A DNA stretch of 64,000 nucleotides from Schistocephalus solidus (taxonomy: Eukaryota; Platyhelminthes; Cestoda; Diphyllobothriidea; Diphyllobothriidae). A model generated the notes under the pieces. That model worked only from the letters and a program-made list of their open reading frames with translations, had not been told where the DNA came from and did not search any database. Shown here piece after piece: positions 1-11,012 of the stretch (positions are counted from its first letter, which is position 1; each line of letters begins with the position of its first letter). The position numbers and the translations under genes are program-made. The stretch lies in assembly GCA_017591395.1 (NCBI GenBank), contig WEDG01000846.1, forward strand, positions 124,001 through 188,000. Direction: 5' to 3'.

Positions 1-1
1 T

Positions 2-541
2 GTGTGTTACAGCAGTAATCTAAAGTCATACTGTACAACAGAAAAGCCCTTTCTAATGAACCTGACAGAGATGACCAGTTTCTACTTCACATATCAAACT
101 CTCCTGCCTTGGATTCTCATCTTTATTTTTACCAGTCTGATCATAATAAAGCTGAAGCCCTGGAAGAAGTCGTCGGAAAATTTTATTCATCGTCACAATC
201 CTGAGATTAACAAAAAGGGCAAAGCGCACGACAGCCATGTTCGTGCATCAATAGCGGTAACCGTGTTAGCGGCTTTCTTCACGGTTTTCGAGCTGCCAAC
301 TTTTGCTCTCTGCATCTACTTTCTAGCTTTGGATCCCTATGCAGATCTGGCCAACTGGACGACTGCGGCAAATATTTTCCTTCAGCTTGACTCCATCGCA
401 AACTTTTTCCTTCTCATACTCACAATGCCATCCCTAAGACGACAGCTCGCCTCTGGAATGGGACGGCCATTTGGTAGATCTAATACGTCCCAGTCGGATG
501 GCATTAAACTTGGCGAAACGGAGGTAATCTCAAACATTTAA
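2..541 (+). CDS. Rhodopsin-family GPCR, 3'-terminal exon (partial)
   Basis: The frame is open from the left edge to a TAA at 539-541, so this is the 3' part of a gene that continues to the left. The product has three hydrophobic segments placed like TM5, TM6 and TM7: about residues 28-53, 82-110 and 121-143. A Cys-bearing, N-glycosylatable segment (NLT near residue 20) precedes TM5, as in extracellular loop 2. A basic third intracellular loop (KPWKKSS...NKKGKAHDSHVR) is followed by a short tail with LRRQL after TM7. TM6 has FELP where class A receptors usually have CWxP. TM7 has DSIANFFLLIL in place of NPxxY, which recalls divergent flatworm FMRFamide/peptide receptors. Ligand and subfamily cannot be called. 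It would act at the plasma membrane as a G-protein-coupled receptor. The class is inferred from topology and the TM7 pattern. Confidence 0.75.
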   Translation: MCYSSNLKSYCTTEKPFLMNLTEMTSFYFTYQTLLPWILIFIFTSLIIIKLKPWKKSSENFIHRHNPEINKKGKAHDSHVRASIAVTVLAAFFTVFELPTFALCIYFLALDPYADLANWTTAANIFLQLDSIANFFLLILTMPSLRRQLASGMGRPFGRSNTSQSDGIKLGETEVISNI

Positions 542-787
542 AAGCGTTCAAAAGTACTTCACTGACTGACTGCAAAAACTTCCAGCCAGCATCTTGCACA
601 CCCTTGCCATACTTATGGGCATGCTCCGAGCTCTATTTAAATTTTTATAAGAAATCGACTTTTATTGCAAAAGCCTTTGTCACTCTATGTTAGTCCAGTT
701 ATGTCCTGTATAAATAACATTGTACAACCCACATATTAGATCCAGATATGAAGCACAAGTAAAGCACTTTTAAAGGAAAAATAATTA

Positions 788-793
788 AATAAA
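788..793 (+). terminator. Poly(A) signal AATAAA (first)
   Basis: A canonical AATAAA lies about 250 nt after the receptor stop codon, in AT-rich sequence fitting a short 3'UTR. Confidence 0.5.
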
Positions 794-835
794 CGTTCCT
801 TTTCCTTAATTTTAATATTTCTTTGGCTTGCATTT

Positions 836-841
836 AATAAA
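836..841 (+). terminator. Poly(A) signal AATAAA (second)
   Basis: A second AATAAA lies about 295 nt after the receptor stop and could be an alternative cleavage signal. Which of the two is used cannot be told from sequence. Confidence 0.4.
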
Positions 842-2407
842 TACATTTTTTGTCACTCATCACTATGAAGTGCGTAATTTTTCTGGTTTTGTAGCAGTGA
901 CAGAGTCCAACAGGACTTCAAAACCTGCATGAAGCAAACCGAGAAAATTGCAAATAAGCACATGTATGTAGTTGAGGAAAAATTCAAATATGTCAATCAA
1001 ACCGATGGATGAGGACGCAGGTTGGCTGATTGTCACGATCCTCCAGTATTCCAATTATGAGCAAAATTTATGAAAACCTTTTTTATGATGTCAGCCATTT
1101 TTACAGAGGACCTAGATTGCCATGGAATAACACATATATGTGAGATCGGTAATGGAAAGTTAAGCAAAATATTTTTGATACAAAGACAGTTTCCTATTTT
1201 TTAACGCTACATCCATCTAAAACACATGAAAAAGATCATAACAGTCATACGATCAGTACATGTCTTCGGAAAATATTTTTCATGTGGAGTAGCATTTACT
1301 TACGTAAATGGGTGCACTGAGAAGGAAGATACAGTTGCAGTTAAAGCAAATGCCTCAAGAAAACGAAAGTTCCGTCATTCTAAAAAGAGGATAGAACATT
1401 TCCCGAATGGTCAATGACAACCAAATCAAATAATCGAGTCTATATGAAATGTTATTTTGAATCTTCTGTTAGATGCATCATTTTTATTGTTTGCATTTAT
1501 AAACTCTTTTCTACCGAGCTGTCTTCATCAGTACTAACTTCTGTTTGTAATGGTTTTGTTATACTAGACTTCTGGTAGAAGGTTGCAGTTCTGCAACATT
1601 TATTCGTATCTTCGTATTCGTATCTTCTTCGTATTTATTCGTATCTTCGTATGTTCTTATTACACTTTTAAAACATTTTTTAAAAGTGTAATATGATTAA
1701 CTAATCAGTAGGCGAAATACTTATAGGGACTCTGGCTTAATTTTGCCCACAAAATCTCTTTGCCTAAGTAACCACGAAGGGGAAAAACCCAAATACCTGT
1801 CGGCCTGTTTTGTAGTAGTTGAGTTAAATACGACCAGGAAAACTTAAAGTAGACTAAATACATTAACAAATAGGTTTCTTCGACCATTATCCGGATATTT
1901 AAGATCAGAAATTCAGGACTTCTTAAAATTAACAGGACATCCATACTGCTATATACATCTCAAACTTTTGCGTGCACTTCTGGACCTACATCTCTACCCT
2001 CCGTTACTGTGCTTAAAACGTTGGTACCTAATTTATTCTAAAGAGATTCTCTGCCACCCGTAAATGTTTTCCTGCCAAATTAATGACCCAAAAAGGTGTT
2101 TTACTCTCCGCAATCACCTGTTCAATGCGGTTTAAATATGTTTACGCTTCATGTTTCAGCACACCAGCTGAAATTTTCAAATATTGTAAATTCATGTGAC
2201 CCCTTTTTAGAAAACCCTTTGGTTAATAAAGGATTTGTATTGATAACAGCAAGGGAAGGGCTTCAAGATAGTCATTGCTCTAAACGCCAGAGCTAAAATA
2301 GTTCACAAACAGCCATGAAGTTTTTCATACCTTGGTCAAGTTACACTTACAGCCGATAGGTTTTCGAATTTATACATATGTATTATTCTTATCTAACACA
2401 ACTCTTC
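842..2407. other. Non-coding AT-rich stretch with a simple repeat and a hairpin
   Basis: No convincing gene was seen. The stretch holds a degenerate array of TTCGTAT-type units at about 1598-1652, directly followed by a long perfect hairpin (listed separately). The short open frames have no recognisable similarity. Confidence 0.5.
1658..1693. repeat. Perfect palindrome, 16-bp arms and 4-nt loop
   Basis: Arms at 1658-1673 and 1678-1693 are exact reverse complements (tattacacttttaaaa against its complement) around a CATT loop. It sits at the end of the TTCGTAT-rich tract. Confidence 0.85.
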
Positions 2408-2655
2408 TATTAAGTGTGTGCAACGGGTAGTCATTTGGTGCATTGCAGATTGATTGTCTCGGACATTCTGTGAGCCTAGTCAACTTACTGTATCAGAATT
2501 GGGGGATTCCATACATTGGGTAACTTTGCACAAGTGACAGGCCTCATAAATCACGTTGTTAGAGTGTTGACTGTACGGAAGCCTTGAAGTTGCCGTCACG
2601 GTTTCGAATCTCACCGAGGCCGCTGTTTTTCTCAATTGTGTCAAACGAATTATAT
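2408..2655 (+). repeat. tRNA-headed repeat, family 1, diverged copy
   Basis: The sequence aligns in order with the unit at 29838-30306. It shares the stretches gtagtcatttggtgcattg, gattgattg, ttactgtatcagaattgg and ttccatac, then a degenerate tRNA-like head and a B-box-like GTTTCGAATCTC near 2601-2612, followed by ACCGAGGCCGC and a T-run. The A box is damaged, so this is a decayed copy. Confidence 0.65.
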
Positions 2656-4637
2656 AAACCTACGAAAAACCATTTTACTTATTCTAATGTCAGCATTCAT
2701 AACTCCAATTGCTTTTTTTGAATTAAAGGGTTTATGTTTCATCCTTTTAAAAAGGTTAACGGGGTCTTGCAGATAGTATGAGTAGGATTAATAATTGTTT
2801 TTAGTGGTACTTCCAGACAGCATTATCACATATAAACAATATAGGCGTAAATATCAAATTAGCCTGGAAGGCGGGAAACCGCATTTTAAGTGTCCTACTA
2901 ATTCGACAAAACTAAAGAAATAATTTTTGAAATTTAATTTAAGTATTGCTCTATGTATTAAGAGCACTTCTAGATAATACGACGTGTATTAGATTATTGT
3001 CCTTTAACAGCGACGTTAACTCGAGTCATAATAGAATCCTTAGCAGTAAACCTTTGTCCTTCGAGCTCTTTCTAAGTATGAACACCAATTTTCCCAATAG
3101 GAGCAGTATATATATATAGATTGGGCTGGTTATGAAATGAAATATGCATAGGGTTGGTGGATGGGCCGGTTGAAATTCTTTCTTTCTACGAAAACCCATG
3201 GAAGACAGCATGACCCTCTCCTATCATTTCCAAATATTTTCCTATCCAGTTGTGTTTCCTATCTTATTCTCCTTTGTATTGAATTTCTAAAATGACACCC
3301 ATTTAAAATGTTCACTTTTGAAGATGCATAAGGCAGATTGTCTAAATGAAATAAACCCTTTATTAAAGCACTTTTTTGCAGTATAAAGCAGGAAAATGGA
3401 GTCCTGGGAAGATTGTTGTTTCGATAAACTTGAAGCTGCACTTATGTAAACTAAATAATAGGGCTGCGTTGTAACGATAAAAATACATTAATTAAGGGAT
3501 GTGAAAGGCTCCAGAACTCTCCTGTATTGAATCGTAACCTATTATGTCTGTTGTTAAACACAAAAGTTAGCACTGACGCAGATATGCGACGCATAAAAAC
3601 TCGTTTCTTTAATTACATCGATGTTTCCATTAACTGTAACATGATTTTAGTAGGCGTGGAACACATCTACATAAGAGCACTCCAAACAATGGATCTGCCT
3701 TTAACGCTAAAAGCATTTTGGAAAGCCAGATGCGAAACGTTTTGATCCATAAACAATAAACACTATCGGTTTCAAAAGAGTCTCCAGCTATGAATGACAA
3801 TAAACTCAATTTACGATTGAGCAAGTGTTACTTGACCGAATATGTCCATCAATGATGCATTTAAAAATGCTTGACCATAAAGGAAAACACATTCTCAAAA
3901 AAACTGACTGAGAACTCCGAAAGTAAAAATACTCAGGTCCGAAACAAACTACGCAGACCAACCCTTTTTCCATTTAAAGTAAGAAAAGTTCTTTTAAACG
4001 TTTATGGCATACTTATCTTCCTGCTTATGTTTGTTGATCATTTAACGATTTAAGTTAGCAAGAAAATGGCATGAAAACGGAGCTGCTGTCAGGCGTAGAT
4101 ACAAAATGTCAAGAAGAGATGTTTAGTTATTATAATAAAATTATTTTGAAACTGCGTTGAAACGTGATAACTTGGTTCATGTTGACAAACAGTAAGGCAT
4201 CTCCCACGCTGTTGGTCGAGCTTGCAAGATACATCAAGACCACTAGCAGTTTCGGGAGAATCATTGTGTCAAAGGTGTTCAATGCGAGAGCAAATTTTGT
4301 CAGTGTGGTTGTCGGGAAAATGGCCGATGTTTGAGCTGGAAAGAAGTCCTACATTTGGACATGAAGCACTTTTTTAATGGAATTGGTTTAAAAAGACGAA
4401 GAAATGCAGAATTAAATAATTTCAAAACCTTGTAATATCTTATTCAACTGCTTACAGCATGCACATGTATGGCTAGGTCATTATACAACTTACACCAGTT
4501 TGCATCAAGGTTTTTTGACAGGAAAATAAAAATTTAGATCAATTTGTATTTATACCATTGTCAAACTATGTTACGCGGTCTTACCAACTGCAAAATAAAT
4601 GGCAATACACGTTTTTTGTTTACAAAAAAGCTTCTTA
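2656..4637. other. AT-rich non-coding stretch
   Basis: No recognisable gene, RNA or element. There is a short (TA)n run near 3108-3118. Open frames here are short and of no clear coding character. Confidence 0.5.
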
Positions 4638-4809
4638 ACAATACCGACAAGGACAAGAGTGATTTGAATGGCCATTTTTAGCTCAATAGCTGTCATCAGC
4701 CAGTCATACCCAACCCCAGGTGGCGCCCTCCCGAGGCTTGAACCCGCGACCTATGTATCAGTAGTAGTATCAGTATCAGTAGTTTAACACTCTAACCATT
4801 GACCCACGA
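4638..4809 (-). repeat. tRNA-derived SINE, family 2 (left arm of inverted pair)
   Basis: Read on the minus strand it starts with a tRNA-like head (GGGTCAATGGTTAGAGTG as A box, GGGTTCAAGCCTCGGG as B box). The shared body follows: ggttgggtatgactggctga, then gccattcaaatcactcttg and tccttgtcggtattgtt. The head contains a variable run of CTGATA/CTACTG units. Confidence 0.8.
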
Positions 4810-4857
4810 ATGTGCAGATTCTCCATCTAAACTGGCAAGATATCCAACCCGTGCCTA

Positions 4858-5121
4858 ACTGGTTTAAGCGTTGAATTTCTGAACAACAGGTCGCGATTTC
4901 AAGCCTCGGGTGGGGTGGCATATAAAGTTGGGTATGACTGTCTGATGCCAGCTATTGAGCCAGAAATTGTCTTTCCATTATCCCTTGCCTTTGTCGGCAT
5001 TGTTAATTTGCCTCTGCTACTACTAGTCACTGTGCAGCTGTTGACGAGGCCTGAGAATGAACACCAAAGGCAGACCGGCAGAAGTGAGTTCCGTTAACGA
5101 TCGGTGAGCGTTCATTAATTA
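4858..5121 (+). repeat. tRNA-derived SINE, family 2 (right arm of inverted pair)
   Basis: This copy has a head (B-box-like ATTTCAAGCCTCGGG), a body (gttgggtatgactgtctgat) and the full 3' tail (ggcagaccggcagaagtgag, then cgatcggtgagcgttcatta). It is separated from the minus copy by about 50 bp, head facing head. An apparent 60-aa open frame inside it is a by-product of the SINE. Confidence 0.8.
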
Positions 5122-6965
5122 AAATTGTGTGTATAAGCAAACTGAAAAAGCCACAATATTATACTCTCACGTACATAGCATTTTACGGAAACCCTTTTTT
5201 TCCATGAAGCACGTAATGCATATCACAGTTTGCGTTGTTTCAAACGAAGCAATTGAATTAAAGCACTTTTAAGTAAGCAGTGGCTGCAGTTTGCAGTAAA
5301 TATGTCATCACAGCTTTCAGACAATACTCCGGCTGATAGATGGAATCTTGTTAAGCTAAAGGTAGTACGATAGAAAGACGAAGCATCATGTTTTGGTGTA
5401 AAAAAACATTGCAACCATTTGAACGCAGAGATTCCCTTTTGCCTATCGCTGTTTATTGTCCTGCCGATTTTTCACAAAACAAGGGCAATATTGGCAATAA
5501 GACTAAAATGAAAATAACCATTTCAACTTATATTCTCGTAGCCAGCAACAAAAGTAGGTTGAATTTTGCCAGATCTAATTATTCCATTTTGTAACTGTGT
5601 GCCCAGGGTAATGTAAAAGTATACAATATGTTCAAAAACGTCGCAGATATTTTTAGTGATCAACTTGGCATTTAGTTTCACTTTTAACCTTTTGAGCCAA
5701 ACAACACAGTTTATCGCACTTCGTACGCACGTATGACTTACGAGAACTTCTCCTGCGTTCCAGACAGTCCAATCACTTCTGCCTCAGTGCACATTCAAAT
5801 TATGCGTTTGACAAATATTCTGGAAATATTATCTCTCTCTCTCTCTGTGCACTTGCCCGCGTGGGGAGGTCGTAAAGGGCATAATTACTTACACTGAGTA
5901 AAGAGCACAAACCCATTTCGTGTCATATTAAGAACACATGCTAGCCGTTTGAGGAGCGAGTAGTTTAATACAAGATCGTGGAGCTAAACAGTTTACTGCA
6001 GTTCATGAATACTCTTTTTCACTATACCTAGGCAAATCTCAGAATCATCTTTTTTGGAGCGTGAAGTTTTCTGAATTATCAACTCCCAGCCTGCAACAGA
6101 ACTATCAAACTTTAATTGTTAATTTAGCTGACAAACCATTTACAGAAGGAAGTGTCCCATTTTCATTCTCTTGAGGGCATTTGTATTTTATCATATTTTC
6201 TCTCATTTATCGTAGTTTAGTGTACATACATCAATTTTACAAGCTAGTCATTTAAAGTCCTTTTCAGCTGCAGGCATATCTCCCTACTTCTAAACCTTTT
6301 GAACAGTAGACTTACTTTTAAACAAAACTTATTGAATAAATCAAAAGGCATTGTTTTGTAAGGTGTTTCTTTTGTATTATCTTCAAAATTGTACCTCATT
6401 CACTATCAGACCTCTCGAGCCACCATGGTTAATTTCATTTCGAGATTATCGAAAAAACCTATGTGCAAGCCCTATATATTAAATCTTCTTAAACCAGCAG
6501 CGTAAAACCTACGATTATGAAAATTCACCCATATTTTTCGAAAAAGTAGAAATAAGTTTGGTGCCTGACAGTAGCTAGCTTATTTTGCATATTCTAGTAT
6601 ACACAGCGTGAATTTGTTATCCGTTTACTTTGTGTGTTAATAAGTGACGATAGAACTGAGTGCATACAGTTCTACTGATTGTCGTTATGTTCTTATGTTA
6701 TGGTTGGAACAAAATGTAGTTCATAAAGCATCTAAAGTTCTAAGTAATTACTAGCTAGTTTATATTCTAGATGAAAAACCAACTGTAAGTTGGTCACTAA
6801 GTAAACTTGGAGTATTCCAACCTTTTGAAGTCTTTGCTCAAACAAATTAGAAAGCTCTTTAGAATATCAATAGATGTTTCCCGGAAAAGAGACACTTTTG
6901 AGACAATGGGTTAACATTTGTTTCAATTTATCACTCTTATCGAGGTATTGTTACTTTTAACCCAT
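5122..6965. other. Non-coding stretch with (CT)n microsatellite
   Basis: No gene was recognised. A (TC)n run occupies 5832-5846. The rest is AT-rich unique-looking sequence. Confidence 0.5.
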
Positions 6966-7220
6966 GCAGTTCGACCGTCGATTTCGACGATGTCCACCGT
7001 ATGCTCCATGGAAGGGTGGAGCAGGGACGGTGACTTGCGCGTGAATTAGTTTTAAGTGATAGTAGCCTTGCGCTGCAGCTACCGCACTCTCTCCTCCTCC
7101 CCCACCTGAACCCGGTGTCAAAACAGAGTCAAGAAGACCGGAGGCGGGAAAGGACGCAGGTGGCTGGCGCGGCCGGGTCCCCTAAGTCCTAGCCGCCCCT
7201 AGGCGTGCCACCACACCTCA
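6966..7220 (-). mobile_element. 5'-truncated 3' end of the EN-RT-zinc-finger LINE
   Basis: The segment is clearly alignable with 35430-35670, the 3'UTR of the large minus-strand LINE. Both contain cagttcgaccgtcgatttcg, caccgtatgctcca, gggacggtgacttgcgcgtg, gatagtagccttgcgctgca and gtcaagaagaccggag. The copy breaks off near 7220 (gtgccaccacacct), so on the minus strand it is a short 3' fragment, the usual product of aborted target-primed reverse transcription. No CA/GT tract remains at its 3' border. Confidence 0.8.
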
Positions 7221-10200
7221 TAATAACTGAAAATTTGACCTCTGGATTCTGTTGTACGCTAAGGGGAAAGAGTATGTCACGAGAACACGAAATTTAATGT
7301 TCTTCAGAGTTTGAGTTTAATTTTTGCAAAAATATCATCTCCTTCAGCGTAGATACGTTCCACTTTCAAACGGATAGTTTCAATTTTTGCCGTTGCTTAG
7401 TTGAAAAACATCCTGACGGGAAGTGCATGTAATATTTGGCAAAACCCACACTTTAATAGACTATATTTTTCTATTCCTTGAACTACCAAAATATTTCTCA
7501 AACTGTTCAGTTTATGTCCAATTAATTTGCAAATTGTGTTCTCGATGGAGCTAAGTCATATAATAAAAGTAGTTTCGCAACTGCTCAACATTAAAAATAT
7601 CCACTAAATGGAAAATCTGTGTGAGTTTTATCTCGATATTTTGACGTACCCGGAACTCACATGTGTGTTAGGACAAAAGTGTGCCTGCTGATGTTACAAG
7701 GCAGATATTTTAAACAAATAACATGCCTGTTGACACTTCGAGTTACCTGCTATATCCGGGCCACAAACTTGGTGTAAATTTTTACAAAAATAAAAATATT
7801 TTAAACTATTTTGATGTGCATTATTGCTTCCTAGGATATATGTAACATAGGAAAGTAACTCGAAGAAAGAAACCAACTAACGTGTGAGATTTTATCATTC
7901 AAATAATATGTGGTCATAATTCACATAGGAATACGTTTCTTTCTTGGCTACAAGGTAAAAGACGCAAGGTTACAAGTTCTTTGATCCGATTTTTAAATTT
8001 GTTTTACGTCTGTTGTGGCAGATTCCAGGGTTGACAGTTCGGGGACGTTGATGATTGACGATATATTGTCTGTCAAATGTGATATACTGGCGGAAATCTT
8101 TTCTATCGATATTAGTGAGGTGTTCATGCTTCCAGAAACGAACAACACTAGAAAATGCAGCCAACGTATCTGGATGCCTCTGAAAGGATTAAATCGTTAA
8201 CTATATAATGACATTGACAGCTCAAAATTATGAAATTATCGTGCTATTCAAATGGCCTAAATCCTCTGGTTATGTTACATTGACTGACGAAAATTTCGCA
8301 AATTTACGGTTTCGATTGGTTTTCAATAATTGCATTTCATGTTCCTTCCTTTTTAACATCTCTTTAGAACTTTTATTTACTTTCACTGATACAACGTCTT
8401 CCAGAATAGGCATGCATCTCAAAATACATCTGCAACATCAAAAGCCCAGTTGTACCTTCGCACAATTTGCTCTAAATTCAAAACTATCCCCGTTAAAATG
8501 TAGCCTATTTAACAGACTTAGCAAAAAACTGAATAAAAAATAAATTATTTAATTGCTGGGCAGGTTTTTCACACTAAATGTTTGCTGCAAAAATGGATTC
8601 GAAGGATTTTTGGACTGGCTGTATATACAATAGTTATATTTGTTTCAAATAATTTACAAGACGGTCTATTGTAGTGGAATGTCTGGGGGATTTGATTTTT
8701 TATTGTCTGAAGAAGTAAAGCAGATGAAGTGAGATAAGTTTAAAAAATTAATTTTTTGATAAAATGTCGGATTAATTTTCGAATGTCAGTTTATTCTTTA
8801 TGTGGGGCTCTAGCATGAATCCGAAACTTCAGCTGAAAAAACTGTCCTTTCAGAAATCGCCTCTACTTTGCACCCTGTTCCTTAGACTAACGCTTTCGAC
8901 TATATAGGTAATGACGAGGCTCTCCGTTTTAAAACGTTGGAAGCGAGCAAGGATTTCGGATTTGCATCGTTTAACCTACAAGACGGCTTTATTTAATGCT
9001 TTGTGAAATCAGCACTACGACTGGTTCGAGGATTATCTCATAGAGAACAATTGCCATCACTAGAGTTGTGTTTTCAGCATGGATGCTGTCTTGTTTGCCG
9101 AGGAAGCAACAATTTCTTACTATGGATGGCTTTAATTTGGGCTGTTTTATCGACTGCTATCAACGTCAGTGCTCGATTATTACCCCATGTGGGCAATGAG
9201 TGACGCCCCTATTTTTCGGAAATATACATGGTTTTCGGAGGCTTGCATTTGGCCAGGAAATATTGTACGTCGGACCCCTAAAACCTGACTCGCCTGCACG
9301 CTGCCCCAAGCCTAAAAGAGTCAGCTTTACCATCAGAATTTACGTTTTCATTTATACGCAGCAGAGGATCGGCATTCCGTTTAATAACCATTTTTACTTA
9401 TTTTCTCGGTGAACTTAATATGCTGAATCTGCACATTTTGCATATAATCGTCGGATACTGGTTTTTTGTTTGGAATTTCGATATTACAAGCCTATACTTA
9501 GCTAGCTGAAACGATTTCGTCAATCCAAGATTCGCAGGACTCTATTTAAAATATTAAAACGGTCCTTTATATGTCTCCGGAGGGATGAAGGACTATAGTT
9601 ATATGTATTTGAAAATGGGTCAAACTGGAATGTGGTAGGTCTTGAGGTAACGCCCTAGAAACCGGATACGTTGACCGACTCTCAGCGCATTCCTGCTGAC
9701 ACTCCATGTTTTACTTTAGTTTTTTTATATTTTTCAACGCCTGCTGTGGCATATCTATGTTGCAACCGACGAGTGTATGGGCAAGCACCTTTATTATCCT
9801 CAGAGCATTGTTAATTATTTTCGAAATGAAAGAAAATATATCGATGTTAAGAAAACCATCGTCTTAGTATTCTAGCAAGCAATGTTAATGGTCCTCTCTT
9901 GACGTTACTACATCCCCTATGTATTTCAACGACGGAGGTTATTTTATGTGGTTGACTTATTTATCAGTGAGTTGTAAAGCATCGGCCGCTTTTTTCAAAC
10001 ATTTTTTACGCTTCATCGAATATTAACCCACCGTTTCCATTTTTACCTGAAATAATTTTAAAATTGGACATTCTAAAAGGACATTTTTTTACATTTACAA
10101 TAATCATATTTTCAAATTCATCGAAAATCATTCGTTAGATTTACTGTTTTGTATTTCACCTATCAATAATAGTTTCAGATCTCACAAATTGTCAATCTAC

Positions 10201-10695
10201 TCTTGCTTCTTAGCAAGTAAAATTGAAAATTTCCTTACAGGCTTCAACGAACAAAAATTACGACTTAGTTTTTTTTATATTAATTTCAAGGGCACTGTTT
10301 TGTAACCTTTTTACACATAATAATTATTTGAAAGCCTTAAAGCCTTTCTGACTAAAAGAAATCACCTGGACGTCCAAAAACTGGACAAAAAGGCGTGTTT
10401 CCTAAAAAGAGGCCATTCATACCGGAACTGTAAATCCTCAGACGGTCACGTCTGGGAGACTTGAACAAACCAGTTAAACTTTCAGAAGAATATATATTTC
10501 TTGTTTACATAACACTTTTCAGAAATATTTTTGGCAAGGCGTTTCTTAAAAAAATGTTGACGTGGTTGTGTCTAGTCAAAGCAAGACGAAACACAAATGT
10601 CATTTTCACAGGTACAGGCATTAGGTGTTATATAGTAACTTACCAAACACCTAAACGACGAAGCAGTACGGCAAAAAAGTAGGTTATTAGTAAGC
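7221..10695. other. AT-rich stretch, no recognised gene
   Basis: Several short open frames occur (the longest is 111 codons at 8208-8543, +), but none has a domain, splice context or codon signature I can defend. No structural RNA or element was recognised. Confidence 0.45.
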
Positions 10696-10852
10696 GTTGA
10701 CAAACGGTCGCCAATCCCTAACGAAAATAACTCGTCCCGTTCTGCCTTTGGACTCACTCTCGTGTCCCGCCAGCAGCAGCATAACGGCAAGTATTAGTAG
10801 TAGTTTGTAATAGTAATAGTAATAGAAGTAGTAAAGGCAGATGAGCAATGAT
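10696..10852 (-). repeat. SINE family 2, headless 3' part (left arm)
   Basis: On the minus strand it begins at ttgctcatctgcctttact, passes through a run of TAT/TAC trinucleotides, and ends with the conserved tail (gtccaaaggcagaacgggac, then gttagggattggcgaccg). It lacks the tRNA head and is joined almost directly to a plus-strand copy. Confidence 0.75.
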
Positions 10853-10857
10853 GACAC

Positions 10858-11012
10858 AGATAAGGCTCAATGGTAAGAGCATCAGAATTTTGTTTAACGG
10901 GTCGCGTAGCCAAGCCTTTGGTCAAGCACCACCTAAGGTTGAATATAATTGGCTGATAATTCTTCCTGGTCTTTGTCGGAATTGTTCATCTGCAAGTTTA
11001 TCAGTACTCATT
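10858..11012 (+). repeat. SINE family 2 (right arm of inverted pair)
   Basis: This copy has a tRNA-like head with AAGGCTCAATGGTAAGAGC as A box and a decayed B box (AGCCAAGCCTTTGG). The body follows (ataattggctgataat, then ctttgtcggaattgttcatc). The 3' tail is missing. Confidence 0.75.

Noticed and set aside
863..1054. A minus-strand terminal exon facing the receptor gene
   Set aside because: A good acceptor-like sequence (cggtttgcttcatgcag) precedes a 23-codon open segment, but the peptide has no similarity and no upstream exon was found.
8208..8543. A 111-codon gene on the plus strand
   Set aside because: The composition is that of random AT-rich DNA. No recognisable motif and no supporting splice or poly(A) context.
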